Source of the DNA: Pseudomonas guariconensis
GTDB lineage: Bacteria > Pseudomonadota > Gammaproteobacteria > Pseudomonadales > Pseudomonadaceae
Direction: 5' to 3'
DNA: 64,000 nucleotides
Assembly: GCF_024127895.1 (NCBI RefSeq)
Contig: NZ_JAMYBK010000002.1
Location: 434,001-498,000, forward strand
The position numbers were made by a program, and so were the translations under genes. The notes beneath the pieces were generated by a model, which was given only the letters and a program-made list of their open reading frames with translations, was not told where the DNA came from and did no database searches. The number at the start of each line of letters is the position of its first letter. The first letter of the stretch is position 1. Below are positions 10,116-20,817 of the stretch, piece after piece.

Positions 10116-10932
10116 CCTTTCCCGTCCGAACCTGCCCGGCACGCTGCCGGACAAGCGCCAGGTGGCGGCCTCGTTCTCCCGCGCGGCGGCCAGCTATGAC
10201 AGCGTGGCGGCCCTGCAGCGGGCTGTGGGCCTGGCCCTGCTCGACCGGTTGCCGGACGACCTGGCACCGTCGCACTGGCTCGACCTGGGCAGTGGCACGG
10301 GCCACTTCAGCCGTGCCCTGGCCGAGCGCTTCGACACGGCGACCGGCGTGGCGGTGGACATTGCCGAAGGCATGTTGCGCCATGCCCGTGAGCAGGGCGG
10401 CGCCGGCTATCACGTGGCAGGCGACGCCGAGCGCCTGCCGTTGCGCGATGAAAGCGTCGACCTGGTGTTCTCCAGCCTGGCGGTGCAATGGTGCGGCCAG
10501 TTCGCCAGTGTGCTGGGTGAGGCGCGGCGGGTGCTGCGCCCGGGTGGCGTGCTGGCCTTCAGCAGCTTGTGCGTCGGTACCCTCGACGAGCTGCGCGCCA
10601 GTTGGCAGGCCGTGGATGGCCTGGTCCACGTCAATCGCTTCCGGTGTTTCGAGGACTACCAGCGGCTGTGTGGCGAGAGCGGGTTGCGGGTGCTTGGCCT
10701 GGAGCGGCGCCCTCAGGTACTGCACTACCCGGACGTGCGCAGCCTGACCCACGAACTCAAGGCCCTGGGGGCGCACAACCTCAATCCCGGCCGGCCGTCC
10801 GGGCTGACCGGGCGGGCGCGGATGCAGGGCCTGCTGCAGGCCTATGAGCGCTTCCGCCAGCCCGAAGGCCTGCCAGCCACCTACCAGGTGGTCTATGGCG
10901 TGTTGCGCAAACCCATGGCAGACGAGGCGTGA
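10108..10932 (+). CDS. bioC: malonyl-[ACP] O-methyltransferase
   Basis: Methylates malonyl-ACP so that fatty-acid enzymes can build the pimelate chain. The 274-residue SAM methyltransferase has [16 protein letters not shown] (residues about 17-32), motif [15 protein letters not shown], and [13 protein letters not shown]. The ATG at 10108 overlaps the bioH stop by 8 nt (ATGACTGA). An earlier in-frame ATG at 10096 is possible but adds only four residues. It is the fourth gene of the operon. Confidence 0.9.
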   Translation: MTDLSRPNLPGTLPDKRQVAASFSRAAASYDSVAALQRAVGLALLDRLPDDLAPSHWLDLGSGTGHFSRALAERFDTATGVAVDIAEGMLRHAREQGGAGYHVAGDAERLPLRDESVDLVFSSLAVQWCGQFASVLGEARRVLRPGGVLAFSSLCVGTLDELRASWQAVDGLVHVNRFRCFEDYQRLCGESGLRVLGLERRPQVLHYPDVRSLTHELKALGAHNLNPGRPSGLTGRARMQGLLQAYERFRQPEGLPATYQVVYGVLRKPMADEA

Positions 10933-10933
10933 G

Positions 10934-11614
10934 ATGAGCCAGGCCTATTTCATCGCGGGCACCGACACCGATGTAGGCAAGACTACCATCGCCGCTGGAT
11001 TGCTCCACGCGGCGCGGTCGCAGGGCCTGAGCACCCTGGGCGCCAAGCCGGTGGCCTCCGGCTGCACCTTGGGCGCCAAAGGCTTGCGCAATGCCGATGC
11101 CCTGGCGCTGATCGCGGAAAGTTCGGTGAAGCTGCCCTACGAGCAGGTCAATCCATTCGCCTTCGAGCCGGCGATCGCCCCGCACGTGGCGGCGCGGGAG
11201 GCCGGGGTGAGCCTGGAGGTGTCGACGCTGCTGGCCGCCATGCAGCAGGTGTTGGCCCAGGGCGCCGACTTCACCTTGGTGGAAGGCGCGGGGGGCTGGC
11301 GGGTGCCGTTGTCGGGCCAGGCCAACCTGTCGGACCTGGCGATCGCCTTGAAGCTGCCGGTGATCTTGGTGGTGGGGGTGCGCCTGGGGTGCATCAACCA
11401 TGCCCTGCTCAGCGCCGAGGCCATTGCGCGCGATGGGCTGCAGTTGGCCGGCTGGGTGGCCAACATCGTCGATCCGCGTACCTCACGGCTGGAGGAGAAC
11501 CTCGCCAGCTTGGCCGAGCGGCTGCCAGCACCTTGCCTGGGGCGGGTGCCGAGGCTGAAGGTGGCCAGTGCCGACGCGGTGGCGGCGCATCTGCAGCTGG
11601 ATTTGCTGGATTAG
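10934..11614 (+). CDS. bioD: dethiobiotin synthetase
   Basis: ATP-dependent ring closure of 7,8-diaminononanoate to dethiobiotin. The 226-residue protein begins MSQAYFIAGTDTDVGKTTIA with the P-loop, then has KPVASGC and VEGAGGWRVPL. It starts 1 nt after bioC ends, so the upstream extension of the frame to 10844 is discarded. bioA is absent here and must be elsewhere. A strong hairpin follows at 11621. Confidence 0.95.
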   Translation: MSQAYFIAGTDTDVGKTTIAAGLLHAARSQGLSTLGAKPVASGCTLGAKGLRNADALALIAESSVKLPYEQVNPFAFEPAIAPHVAAREAGVSLEVSTLLAAMQQVLAQGADFTLVEGAGGWRVPLSGQANLSDLAIALKLPVILVVGVRLGCINHALLSAEAIARDGLQLAGWVANIVDPRTSRLEENLASLAERLPAPCLGRVPRLKVASADAVAAHLQLDLLD

Positions 11615-11620
11615 CCCTAT

Positions 11621-11641
11621 TGGGGCCGCGCAGCGGCCCCA
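11621..11641 (+). terminator. hairpin ending the biotin operon
   Basis: A perfect 9-bp stem TGGGGCCGC/GCGGCCCCA with a 3-nt loop, 6 nt after the bioD stop. There is no clear T-tract, so it may act as an mRNA end stabiliser instead. Confidence 0.6.
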
Positions 11642-11785
11642 GCGTGTGTCAACCCCACTGGAGGGCCAGGAATATTGCCGGTCTATTGGATGGCACTAGG
11701 CTATTAGTCATTTAAACGGGCCTTTTTACCCCTCAACTGCTTTAATGAGGCCTGTTTCATCATCCCGCGTCCTCGGAGTCCTGAC

Positions 11786-12082
11786 ATGGAAATCACCGGT
11801 AGCTCTGCCTATTACGCAGGCCTTGGCGCCATCCAGGCCGGCCAGCAGCGCATCGACCCGGCCGCCAGCCAGATCGCCAACGGCACCGTAGAGCGTGCCG
11901 CCACCAGTCAGACCAGCGACTATCAGGCCGAACGCCTGCGTGCGGTCGACCGCAGCCAGCAGATGGACCTGGCCACCAGCACCGTGCAACTGGCGCTGGG
12001 CAAGCATGAAGTCGAACTGGGCGTGAAAGTCGCCAAGGCTTCGGACGAAATGCTCGGTCGGTTCATCGACACCTACGCCTGA
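11786..12082 (+). CDS. 98-residue protein resembling a minimal flagellar rod/hook end domain
   Basis: No confident family. The N-terminus, SSAYYAGLGAIQAGQQRIDPAASQIANGT, resembles the conserved start of flagellar rod and hook proteins (helix ending in the A-N-I-A-N-like motif). The C-terminus, STVQLALGKHEVELGVKVAKASDEMLGRFID, resembles their C-terminal helix. The whole middle of a rod protein is missing. The ATG at 11786 has GGAG upstream. It stands alone between the bioD terminator and a REP repeat. It could be a Pseudomonas-specific small protein with a coincidental heptad pattern. Confidence 0.6.
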   Translation: MEITGSSAYYAGLGAIQAGQQRIDPAASQIANGTVERAATSQTSDYQAERLRAVDRSQQMDLATSTVQLALGKHEVELGVKVAKASDEMLGRFIDTYA

Positions 12083-12104
12083 CTTGCCTTTCCCTGGGCT
12101 GCCG

Positions 12105-12128
12105 CCCATCGCCGGCAAGCCGGCTCCC
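12105..12128. repeat. REP element
   Basis: CCCATCGCCGGCAAGCCGG plus CTCCC, the same sequence as the unit at 17641, lies in the 341-nt gap before the acyl-CoA dehydrogenase gene. No gene is seen in that gap. Confidence 0.75.
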
Positions 12129-12309
12129 CAAAGCCTTGGCATGACACAGGATGCGTGCCCCTGTCGGGGCGCCGAACCGCCGCGAATGCGCCCGCCCAGA
12201 CAACGCCGTTGCCAAGTCGCTCTCCCCGCAGCGGGAAACACAAGGCGCTCGTGCAGCCGATTGGCGTGTATGCCATGTTTCGCGGCATGAATGGCACCAT
12301 AGTCCATCC

Positions 12310-12338
12310 TTGACATTGCCCGGAGCTAAACGTAAGTT
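12310..12338 (+). promoter_or_regulatory. candidate promoter of the first acyl-CoA dehydrogenase gene
   Basis: TTGACA (12310-12315) and TAAGTT (12333-12338) with a 17-nt spacer. The -35 is perfect and the -10 poor. The PsrA-like operator starts immediately downstream. Confidence 0.45.
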
Positions 12339-12354
12339 TCAAACAACTGTTTGA
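12339..12354. promoter_or_regulatory. PsrA-type operator
   Basis: The palindrome TCAAAC-AACT-GTTTGA contains CAAAC-N4-GTTTG. That matches the motif described for PsrA, the TetR-family fatty-acid sensor of pseudomonads (G/CAAAC-N2-4-GTTTG/C). It lies about 70 nt before the acyl-CoA dehydrogenase start, where it would repress until long-chain acyl-CoA releases it. Confidence 0.65.
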
Positions 12355-12423
12355 CCGAAAGCCGGCAAGAGCTGGTCGGTACCAGCGGTCTCCCCACCGG
12401 ACTCATCACAGAGGTTCATCGCT

Positions 12424-14229
12424 ATGCCTGATTACAAAGCCCCCTTGCGTGATATTCGCTTCGTTCGCGACGAGCTGCTCGGCTTTGAAGCGCACTATCA
12501 GAGCCTGCCGGGCTGCCAGGACGCCACGCCCGACATGGTCGACGCGATCCTCGAGGAAGGCGCGAAGTTCTGTGAGCAGGTACTGGCTCCGCTGAACCGT
12601 GTCGGCGACCAGGAAGGCTGCACCTGGAGCGAGTCGGGCGTGAAGACCCCTACTGGCTTCAAGGAAGCCTACAAGCAGTTCGTCGAAGGCGGCTGGCCGA
12701 GCCTGGCCCATGACGTCGAGCACGGCGGCCAGGGCCTGCCGGAGTCCCTGGGCCTGGCCATCAGCGAGATGGTCGGCGAGGCGAACTGGTCCTGGGGCAT
12801 GTACCCGGGCCTGTCCCACGGCGCCATGAACACCCTGTCGGCCCACGGCACCGCCGAGCAGCAGCACACCTACCTGAGCAAGCTGGTGACTGGCGAGTGG
12901 ACCGGCACCATGTGCCTGACCGAGCCACACTGCGGCACCGACCTGGGCATGCTGCGCACCAAGGCCGAGCCCCAGGCCGATGGTTCCTACAAGGTTTCCG
13001 GCACCAAGATCTTCATCTCCGCCGGCGAGCACGACATGGCCGACAACATCGTCCATATCGTCCTGGCCCGCCTGCCCGATGCCCCGGCCGGCACCAAGGG
13101 CATCTCGCTGTTCATCGTGCCCAAGTTCCTGCCCAACGCCGAAGGTGGCGTGGGTGAGCGCAACGCCGTGTCCTGCGGCTCCATCGAGCACAAGATGGGC
13201 ATCCACGGCAACGCCACCTGCGTGATGAACTTCGACGGCGCCACCGGCTTCTTGATCGGCCCTGCCAACAAGGGCCTGAACTGCATGTTCACCTTCATGA
13301 ACACCGCCCGCCTGGGCACCGCGCTGCAGGGCCTGGCCCATGCCGAGGTGGCCTTCCAGGGTGGCCTGAAGTATGCCCGCGAGCGCCTGCAGATGCGTTC
13401 CCTGACCGGCCCGAAGGCGCCGGACAAGGCCGCCGACCCGATCATCGTGCACCCGGACGTGCGGCGCATGCTGCTGACCATGAAGGCCTTCGCCGAAGGC
13501 AACCGCGCCATGGTCTATTTCACCGCCAAGCAGGTGGACATCGTCAAGTACAGCCAGGACGAAGAGGCTCGTAAGAAGGCCGACGCCCTGCTGGCCTTCA
13601 TGACCCCGATCGCCAAGGCCTTCATGACCGAGGTCGGCTTCGAGGCCGCCAACCATGGCGTGCAGATCTACGGCGGCCATGGCTTCATCGCCGAGTGGGG
13701 CATGGAGCAGAACGTGCGCGACAGCCGTATCTCCATGCTGTACGAAGGCACCACCGGCATCCAGGCCCTGGACCTGCTCGGCCGCAAGGTGCTGATGACC
13801 CAGGGCGAGGCGCTCAAGGGCTTCACCAAGATCGTCCACAAGTTCTGCCAGGCCCAGGAAGGCAACGAGGCCATCAAGGCGTTCGTCGAGCCGTTGGCTG
13901 CGCTGAACAAGGAGTGGGGCGAGCTGACCATGAAGATCGGCATGGCGGCGATGAAGGACCGCGAGGAAGTCGGTGCCGCCTCGGTGGACTACCTGATGTA
14001 CTCCGGTTACGCCTGCCTGGCCTACTTCTGGGCCGACATCGCCCGCCTGGCCGCCGAGAAACTGGCCGCCGGCACCAGCGAGGAGGCGTTCTACACCGCC
14101 AAGCTGCAGACTGCACGCTTCTACTACCAGCGCATCCTGCCGCGCACCCGCGCCCATGTGGCGGCGATCCTGTCCGGTGCCGACAACCTGATGGCCATGA
14201 AGGAAGAAGACTTCGGTCTGTCCTGCTAA
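12424..14229 (+). CDS. acyl-CoA dehydrogenase, long (about 600-residue) class
   Basis: FAD enzyme of beta-oxidation. The 601-residue protein has the N-terminal extension typical of this class (MPDYKAPLRDIRFVRDELL). It also has the FAD/substrate motif MCLTEPHCGTDLGMLRTKAEP, the SGTKIFISAGEHDM loop, and the catalytic-base region YEGTTGIQALDLLGRKVL. A C-terminal helical domain follows residue about 470. I recall the P. putida homologue at this locus being described as a phenylacyl-CoA dehydrogenase; I cannot verify this. It is preceded by the PsrA-type site and followed by a strong terminator. Its paralogue lies at 15839. Confidence 0.9.
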   Translation: MPDYKAPLRDIRFVRDELLGFEAHYQSLPGCQDATPDMVDAILEEGAKFCEQVLAPLNRVGDQEGCTWSESGVKTPTGFKEAYKQFVEGGWPSLAHDVEHGGQGLPESLGLAISEMVGEANWSWGMYPGLSHGAMNTLSAHGTAEQQHTYLSKLVTGEWTGTMCLTEPHCGTDLGMLRTKAEPQADGSYKVSGTKIFISAGEHDMADNIVHIVLARLPDAPAGTKGISLFIVPKFLPNAEGGVGERNAVSCGSIEHKMGIHGNATCVMNFDGATGFLIGPANKGLNCMFTFMNTARLGTALQGLAHAEVAFQGGLKYARERLQMRSLTGPKAPDKAADPIIVHPDVRRMLLTMKAFAEGNRAMVYFTAKQVDIVKYSQDEEARKKADALLAFMTPIAKAFMTEVGFEAANHGVQIYGGHGFIAEWGMEQNVRDSRISMLYEGTTGIQALDLLGRKVLMTQGEALKGFTKIVHKFCQAQEGNEAIKAFVEPLAALNKEWGELTMKIGMAAMKDREEVGAASVDYLMYSGYACLAYFWADIARLAAEKLAAGTSEEAFYTAKLQTARFYYQRILPRTRAHVAAILSGADNLMAMKEEDFGLSC

Positions 14230-14250
14230 GCCAACCGGCTGTAGAGAAAA

Positions 14251-14282
14251 ACCGCCTGCCTTCACCGGCAGGCGGTTTTTTT
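14251..14282 (+). terminator. intrinsic terminator
   Basis: A perfect 10-bp stem ACCGCCTGCC/GGCAGGCGGT with a 6-nt loop, followed by seven T. An A-run precedes it, so it may work in both directions. Confidence 0.92.
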
Positions 14283-14431
14283 CGTCTGGAATTCGCCCGG
14301 TTGAGCCTTGGGCTGTCATTTGGGGTCGCTTCGCGCTCCAGCCGGCACTCAATGCATTCATCTATTCATGTGCGCTGCCGATGAGCTAGAGGCACAATGC
14401 CATTATCGATCTGCCGGGTCGGAGATTTCTC

Positions 14432-15715
14432 TTGTTTCGTCTATCCGCTGTACGCACGAGCCACTTCCTGCCTTCACTGATCCTGTTGCTGTCGGGGCTC
14501 GCGGCGGCTTACGTAAGAGACCTCAACGTCTTCTTCACTTCGCTGTTCAATGTCCTGCCCACCCTGGTCCTGTTGCTGGGTGGCGCCTACTGCGCGGTGT
14601 ATCGCCGTCAGCGCGAACTGTTCCTGATGGTCACGGTGTATATCGCTTATTTCCTGCTCGATACCCAGACCGACTTCTACCGCGACCATGGCCGGGTTCG
14701 TGAGGACGCGGCAGTGGTCTTTCACCTGGTCTGCCTGTTGCTGCCCGCCTTGTTCGGCCTGTTCGGCGCCTGGCAAGAGCGCACCCATCTGGCCCAGGAC
14801 ATGCTCGCCCGCTTCGCCGTGCTGTTCGCCGTCGGCAGCGTGGCGCTGGCGCTGGAGCAGCGTTACCCCGAGGCATTGCTGGCGTGGTTGGCGGAGATCC
14901 GCTGGCCGTCGCTGCACGGTCAGTGGATGAGCCTGATCCAGATCGCCTATCCGCTGTTCCTGGGCATTTTCATCCTCCTGGTGGTGCAGTACCTGCGCCA
15001 GCCCAGGCCCCTGCATGCGGCGCAGATCATCGGCCTGGTCGGCATCTTCTGGATGCTGCCCAAGACCTTCATCCTGCCTTTCACCCTGAACATCATGTGC
15101 AGCCAGGTGATGCTGATGATCGCCGCGGCGGTAGCCCACGAGGCCTACCAGATGGCGTTTCGCGACGAGCTGACCGGGCTGCCGGGCCGCCGTGCGCTGA
15201 ACGAGCGGATGCAACGCCTGGGGCGCAACTACGTGATCGCCATGACCGACGTGGACCACTTCAAGAAATTCAACGACACCCATGGCCACGATGTCGGCGA
15301 CCAAGTGCTGCGCCTGGTCGCCAGCCGGCTGGCGCGGGTGACGGGTGGTGGGCGGGCCTACCGCTACGGTGGCGAGGAGTTCGCCCTGGTGTTCGCAGGC
15401 AAGAGTGCCGAGGAGTGCGTACCGCACCTGGAGGCGGTGCGGGAGGTGATCGCCAATTATGCGATCCAGTTGCGCGACCCGCAGAACCGGCCCCAGGATG
15501 ACTCGGCGGGGCGCCAGCGCCGTGGCGCGGCTGCTGGCAGCACGGTCTCGGTGACCATCAGTATCGGCGTCGCCGAACGCCAGGCCGAACACCGTAATCC
15601 GGATGCCGTGCTCAAGTCGGCCGACCAGGCGCTCTACAGCGCCAAGGGCGCGGGGCGTAACTGCGTCATGGTTTGCGGTCAGCAGTCGAAGCGTGGGGCG
15701 GTGCGCATGGCGTGA
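14432..15715 (+). CDS. membrane-anchored diguanylate cyclase (GGDEF)
   Basis: Predicted to make cyclic di-GMP at the inner membrane. The 427-residue protein has about six hydrophobic segments in residues 10-240, then a GGDEF domain: DELTGLPGRRALNERM, TDVDHFKKFNDTHGHDVGDQ and the active-site YRYGGEEFALVF. No RxxD inhibitory site stands at the usual spot before GGEEF. The start is an unusual TTG at 14432, with GGAG 7 nt upstream (14421-14424). A variable insert rich in Q and R sits in the GGDEF domain near residue 355. It lies between the two acyl-CoA dehydrogenase paralogues. Confidence 0.88.
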   Translation: MFRLSAVRTSHFLPSLILLLSGLAAAYVRDLNVFFTSLFNVLPTLVLLLGGAYCAVYRRQRELFLMVTVYIAYFLLDTQTDFYRDHGRVREDAAVVFHLVCLLLPALFGLFGAWQERTHLAQDMLARFAVLFAVGSVALALEQRYPEALLAWLAEIRWPSLHGQWMSLIQIAYPLFLGIFILLVVQYLRQPRPLHAAQIIGLVGIFWMLPKTFILPFTLNIMCSQVMLMIAAAVAHEAYQMAFRDELTGLPGRRALNERMQRLGRNYVIAMTDVDHFKKFNDTHGHDVGDQVLRLVASRLARVTGGGRAYRYGGEEFALVFAGKSAEECVPHLEAVREVIANYAIQLRDPQNRPQDDSAGRQRRGAAAGSTVSVTISIGVAERQAEHRNPDAVLKSADQALYSAKGAGRNCVMVCGQQSKRGAVRMA

Positions 15716-15838
15716 CTGAATGAGACCATGCGGTCTGTTGATGACCCTATGTCTCGCAAAAGTTGTTCGGTTACACTCCTTCCAACCCCGTGCCGCGGTC
15801 CTCCAGGATCGCCCCGCCCCTGATAGCGAGAGGTTGTG

Positions 15839-17617
<1,779 letters not shown>

Positions 17618-17640
17618 GATAACGCGGGGCCGCTTCGCGG

Positions 17641-17735
17641 CCCATCGCCGGCAAGCCGGCTCCCACAGGGTCCCCTGCAAACCACAATATGCGTGATCGA
17701 CTCGACTTTGTGGGAGCCGGCTTGCCGGCGATGGG
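17641..17735. repeat. inverted pair of REP elements
   Basis: Two 27-nt REP units, 17641-17667 and 17709-17735, are perfect reverse complements separated by 41 nt. Each holds GCCGGCAAGCCGGC next to TCCCACA. Convergent REP doublets of this kind are mobilised in pseudomonads by RAYT transposases; none is visible here. Confidence 0.85.
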
Positions 17736-17942
17736 CTGCAAGGCAGCCCTAATACCGGATGTTTTTTTGTAAGCTTTTTCCTACATCGCGTGGTGACTTT
17801 TCTCCCCTTTCCTAGGATTGGATCCACTGTTAATCTTTCTCACATGGACGTAGCGCAGGATGCGCAATGGACAGAACAGGGACAACGTAGGATTTCCTGC
17901 CAGGGTGGCGGGGCGATAAGGATGTCAAGGGAAACAGTCTGG

Positions 17943-17966
17943 AAAACCCCGCTTAGGCGGGGTTTT
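17943..17966. terminator. bidirectional intrinsic terminator
   Basis: A perfect stem AAAACCCCGC/GCGGGGTTTT with a TTAG loop, lying between the convergent acyl-CoA dehydrogenase and LysR genes. It has A- and T-tracts for both strands. Confidence 0.9.
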
Positions 17967-17983
17967 CTTCGTCTGCAGATTGT

Positions 17984-18907
17984 TCAACCGAGTACGTCCA
18001 GGGGCGAAACGCCCAACTGGCGGGCATCGGTCTCTTCCTCCAGCAGCGTGCGCAGCAACTCCACCGAGGCTTGCTGGCGCTGCACATCGCGAAACACCAG
18101 GCCGACCTTCAGCGGCACCCGCGGTTCACTCAGAGGCTTCCACAGCAAGGGCTGGTCGTCCTCGGCAGCATCTTTGGCGCGCCCAGGCAGGATGGTCGCC
18201 AGCGCCGTATGGGCGAGGCTGTCGAGAATCCCGCCCATGTTGTTCATCTCCGCTTGCACCTGCGGCCTGCGGCCGAGGTTGGCCAGTTGCGCCTGCCAGA
18301 TCTGGCGGATCTGGAACTCCTCACCAAGCATCAGCATCGGCAGTTCGGCTGCCTGGCGGATCGAGACCTTCTTGAAGTCCTTCAGGGGGTGAGTGTCGGG
18401 GATGACAAGCTGCAGCTCATCTTCGTACAGCAGCAAACCATGCAACCCCGGTTGGCGCGGCGGCAGGTAGCTGATGCCGATGTCCAGGCTGCCGTTGAGC
18501 AGGCGCCGCTCGATCTCCAGCCCCGACAACTCGTAGATCTGCACCACCAGGTGCGGCTGGGCTCGGCGCACGCGCTCCAGCAGTTGCGGTACCAGGCTCG
18601 GCCGTACCGTCTGCAACACGCCGATGGCCAGGGTACGCAGGGACTGGCCCTTGAAGCTGCGCATGGCGTCGTGGGCCCGCTGCAGGCCGTCGAGCAGCGG
18701 CAGGGCGTGGTTGTACAGGGTATGGGCGGCAAGGGTCGGCAGCAGCCGCTTGTTGCTGCGTTCGAACAGGCTCAGGTCGAGGCTGTGCTCGAGCTGGCGG
18801 ATCTGCTGCGACAGCGCCGGCTGGGACAGGGACAGGCGTTCGGCGGCACGGCCTACGTGGCCTTCTTCGTACACCGCGACGAAATAACGCAACTGACGAA
18901 AATCCAT
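17984..18907 (-). CDS. LysR-family transcriptional regulator
   Basis: A 307-residue regulator. The N-terminal winged helix reads MDFRQLRYFVAVYEEGHVGRAAERLSLSQPALSQQIRQLE, and the effector-binding domain starts near residue 92. The ATG at 18905-18907 is used; a TTG two codons upstream is also in frame. It is divergent from the aminotransferase at 19118, the usual arrangement for a LysR activator and its target, so it may control that gene. The effector cannot be read from the sequence. Confidence 0.88.
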   Translation of the reverse strand: MDFRQLRYFVAVYEEGHVGRAAERLSLSQPALSQQIRQLEHSLDLSLFERSNKRLLPTLAAHTLYNHALPLLDGLQRAHDAMRSFKGQSLRTLAIGVLQTVRPSLVPQLLERVRRAQPHLVVQIYELSGLEIERRLLNGSLDIGISYLPPRQPGLHGLLLYEDELQLVIPDTHPLKDFKKVSIRQAAELPMLMLGEEFQIRQIWQAQLANLGRRPQVQAEMNNMGGILDSLAHTALATILPGRAKDAAEDDQPLLWKPLSEPRVPLKVGLVFRDVQRQQASVELLRTLLEEETDARQLGVSPLDVLG

Positions 18908-19117
18908 AAGCAATACTTATCGAAAAAGCTGAAAAAACGGAATGGCCGCAACGCGCCGTGACGCCTAGTCTATCCCGTATTCCAGCGGCTTACAGCGATC
19001 ATTACAGTGATTGTTACCCTGGATGAAAAAGACTTTTGATAGGCAAGGCAGAATATAAACCCTCCGGCACATCGACCGGGGCCTTGACCACCCTGACCGT
19101 GATTGGCTGGAGCCCCG

Positions 19118-20395
19118 ATGAACCTGTTCAACCTGCGCCGCTCGCCCCCGGTGGCCGCCGAGCCCAAGCGTGCCCCAGTGGCCGAGCCGGCGGTGCCGCA
19201 ACTGGCTCGCGAGCACCTGATGGCGAGCGCGCAACGGGCTGAGCAGGTCTTCGTGCGGGGGCAGGGCTCGTGGCTGTGGGACAGCGAAGGGCATGCCTAC
19301 CTGGATTTCACCCAGGGTTGTGCGGTCAACAGCCTCGGTCACAGCCCAGGCGTGCTGGCCAAGGCGCTGGGCAACCAGGCCCAGGCGCTGATCAACCCGG
19401 GTGCGGGTTTTCACAGCCGGAGCCTGCTGGAGCTGGTCGAGCGGCTGTGCCAGAGCACCGGCAGCGACCAGGCGTACCTGCTCAACAGCGGCGCCGAAGC
19501 CTGCGAAGGGGCGATCAAGCTGGCCCGCAAGTGGGGCCAGCTGCATCGCAATGGTGCCTATCACATCATCACTGCCAGCCAGGGCTGCCATGGGCGGAGC
19601 CTGGGGGCGCTGTCGGCCTCCGACCCGTTGCCGTGCAACCGCTGCGAACCTGGCCTGCCGGGCTTCAGCAAGGTGCCGTTCAACGACCTGGCTGCCCTGC
19701 ACGCGGCGGTGGACTCGCGCACCGTGGCGATCATGCTCGAACCGATCCAGGGGGAGGCGGGGGTGGTCCCGGCGACCCGCGAATACCTCAAGGGTGTCGA
19801 GCAACTGTGCCGTGAACTGGGCATCCTGCTGATTCTCGACGAAGTCCAGACCGGCATTGGCCGCTGCGGTGCCCTGTTGGCCGAGCGGACCTACGGTGTG
19901 CGCGCCGACATCGTCACCCTGGGCAAGGGCCTGGGCGGTGGCGTGCCATTGGCCGCCTTGCTGGCCCGTGGCAACGCCTGCTGCGCCGAGCCCGGCGAGC
20001 TGGAGGGCAGCCACCACGGCAATGCCTTGATGAGCGCCGCTGGCCTAGCAGTGCTGGATACCGTGCTGGAGCCGGGTTTCTTCGAGCATGTGCAGGACAG
20101 CGGCCGCCACCTGCGCGATGGCCTCTGCCGCCTGGCTGGCCGCTATGGCCAGGGCGAGGTACGTGGCCAGGGGCTGCTCTGGGCCTTGCAGTTGCGCGAA
20201 GACCTGGCCCGTGATCTGGTCGAGGCCGCGCTGCGCGAGGGACTGCTGCTCAATGCCCCACAGGCGGACGTGGTGCGCTTCTCACCGGCGCTGACGGTGA
20301 GCAAGGGCAACATCGACGAGATGCTCCTGCGCCTGGCCCGCGCTTTCGCCCGCTTGCATGCCCAGCAGCACAGCCGCCGCGAGGTATCGGCCTGA
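19118..20395 (+). CDS. class-III PLP aminotransferase (acetylornithine/GABA type)
   Basis: A 425-residue PLP enzyme that moves an omega-amino group to 2-oxoglutarate. It has FTQGCAVNSLGHSPGVL, the NSGAEACEGAIKLARKWG phosphate-binding loop, LILDEVQTGIGRCGALLA with the PLP-nitrogen aspartate, and the PLP lysine in VTLGKGLGGGVPLAALLA. It resembles the second acetylornithine aminotransferase of pseudomonads. With no arginine-biosynthesis neighbours, a catabolic diamine or amino-acid role is as likely. The ATG at 19118 begins MNLFNLRRSP. A terminator follows at 20448. Confidence 0.85.
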   Translation: MNLFNLRRSPPVAAEPKRAPVAEPAVPQLAREHLMASAQRAEQVFVRGQGSWLWDSEGHAYLDFTQGCAVNSLGHSPGVLAKALGNQAQALINPGAGFHSRSLLELVERLCQSTGSDQAYLLNSGAEACEGAIKLARKWGQLHRNGAYHIITASQGCHGRSLGALSASDPLPCNRCEPGLPGFSKVPFNDLAALHAAVDSRTVAIMLEPIQGEAGVVPATREYLKGVEQLCRELGILLILDEVQTGIGRCGALLAERTYGVRADIVTLGKGLGGGVPLAALLARGNACCAEPGELEGSHHGNALMSAAGLAVLDTVLEPGFFEHVQDSGRHLRDGLCRLAGRYGQGEVRGQGLLWALQLREDLARDLVEAALREGLLLNAPQADVVRFSPALTVSKGNIDEMLLRLARAFARLHAQQHSRREVSA

Positions 20396-20447
20396 CCGGC
20401 CTTGCGGTCGCAAGAGTTTCAACGAACCGTCTCGCGTTCCTGCGCAT

Positions 20448-20487
20448 CGCCCTTGGCCTGTAGTCTTTGGCCCGGGGCGTTTTTTTT
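20448..20487 (+). terminator. intrinsic terminator after the aminotransferase
   Basis: CGCCCTTGGCC pairs with GGCCCGGGGCG (20469-20479) apart from two central mismatches. Eight T follow (20480-20487). Confidence 0.75.
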
Positions 20488-20561
20488 GCCTGGCGCCTGG
20501 CTGTGGAACCATAGGGCCATGCCGCTAGTCTCTCTTGTGAACCTTCCAAGGAGAGATCTGC

Positions 20562-20720
20562 ATGGACTTCATTCGCATCATCATCGCCATCATTCTTCCG
20601 CCGCTGGGGGTGTTCCTGCAGGTCGGGTTCGGTGGCGCGTTCTGGCTGAACATCCTGTTGACGCTGCTGGGTTATATCCCGGGGATCGTGCATGCGGTGT
20701 ACATCATCGCCAAGCGTTGA
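20562..20720 (+). CDS. Pmp3/YqaE-family membrane peptide
   Basis: A 52-residue proteolipid with two membrane segments: MDFIRIIIAIILPPLGVFLQ, then FWLNILLTLLGYIPGIVHAVYIIA, ending KR. The LPPLGV and LGYIPGIVHA signatures are those of the Pmp3/YqaE (UPF0057) family, linked to membrane potential and stress; the role in bacteria is unclear. The ribosome-binding site AAGGAGAG (20548-20555) is strong. It is transcribed alone. Confidence 0.9.
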   Translation: MDFIRIIIAIILPPLGVFLQVGFGGAFWLNILLTLLGYIPGIVHAVYIIAKR

Positions 20721-20747
20721 GGGTTGCTAGAGCTGGCCTGTCGCATA

Positions 20748-20790
20748 GGGCTGCCTTGCAGCCCATCGCCGGCAAGCTGACTTTCACAGG
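20748..20790. repeat. hairpin plus REP fragment
   Basis: GGGCTGC-CTT-GCAGCCC (20748-20764) forms a perfect 7-bp stem and runs into the REP core ATCGCCGGCAAGC. It lies between the convergent YqaE-like and S9 peptidase genes and may act as terminator for both. Confidence 0.6.
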
Positions 20791-20817
20791 GCTCTGGAGA
20801 GTACAAAGCCCAGGAAT

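Noticed and set aside
12406..14361. 651-residue minus-strand ORF
   Set aside because: Shadow of the first acyl-CoA dehydrogenase gene, which has full catalytic motifs on the other strand.
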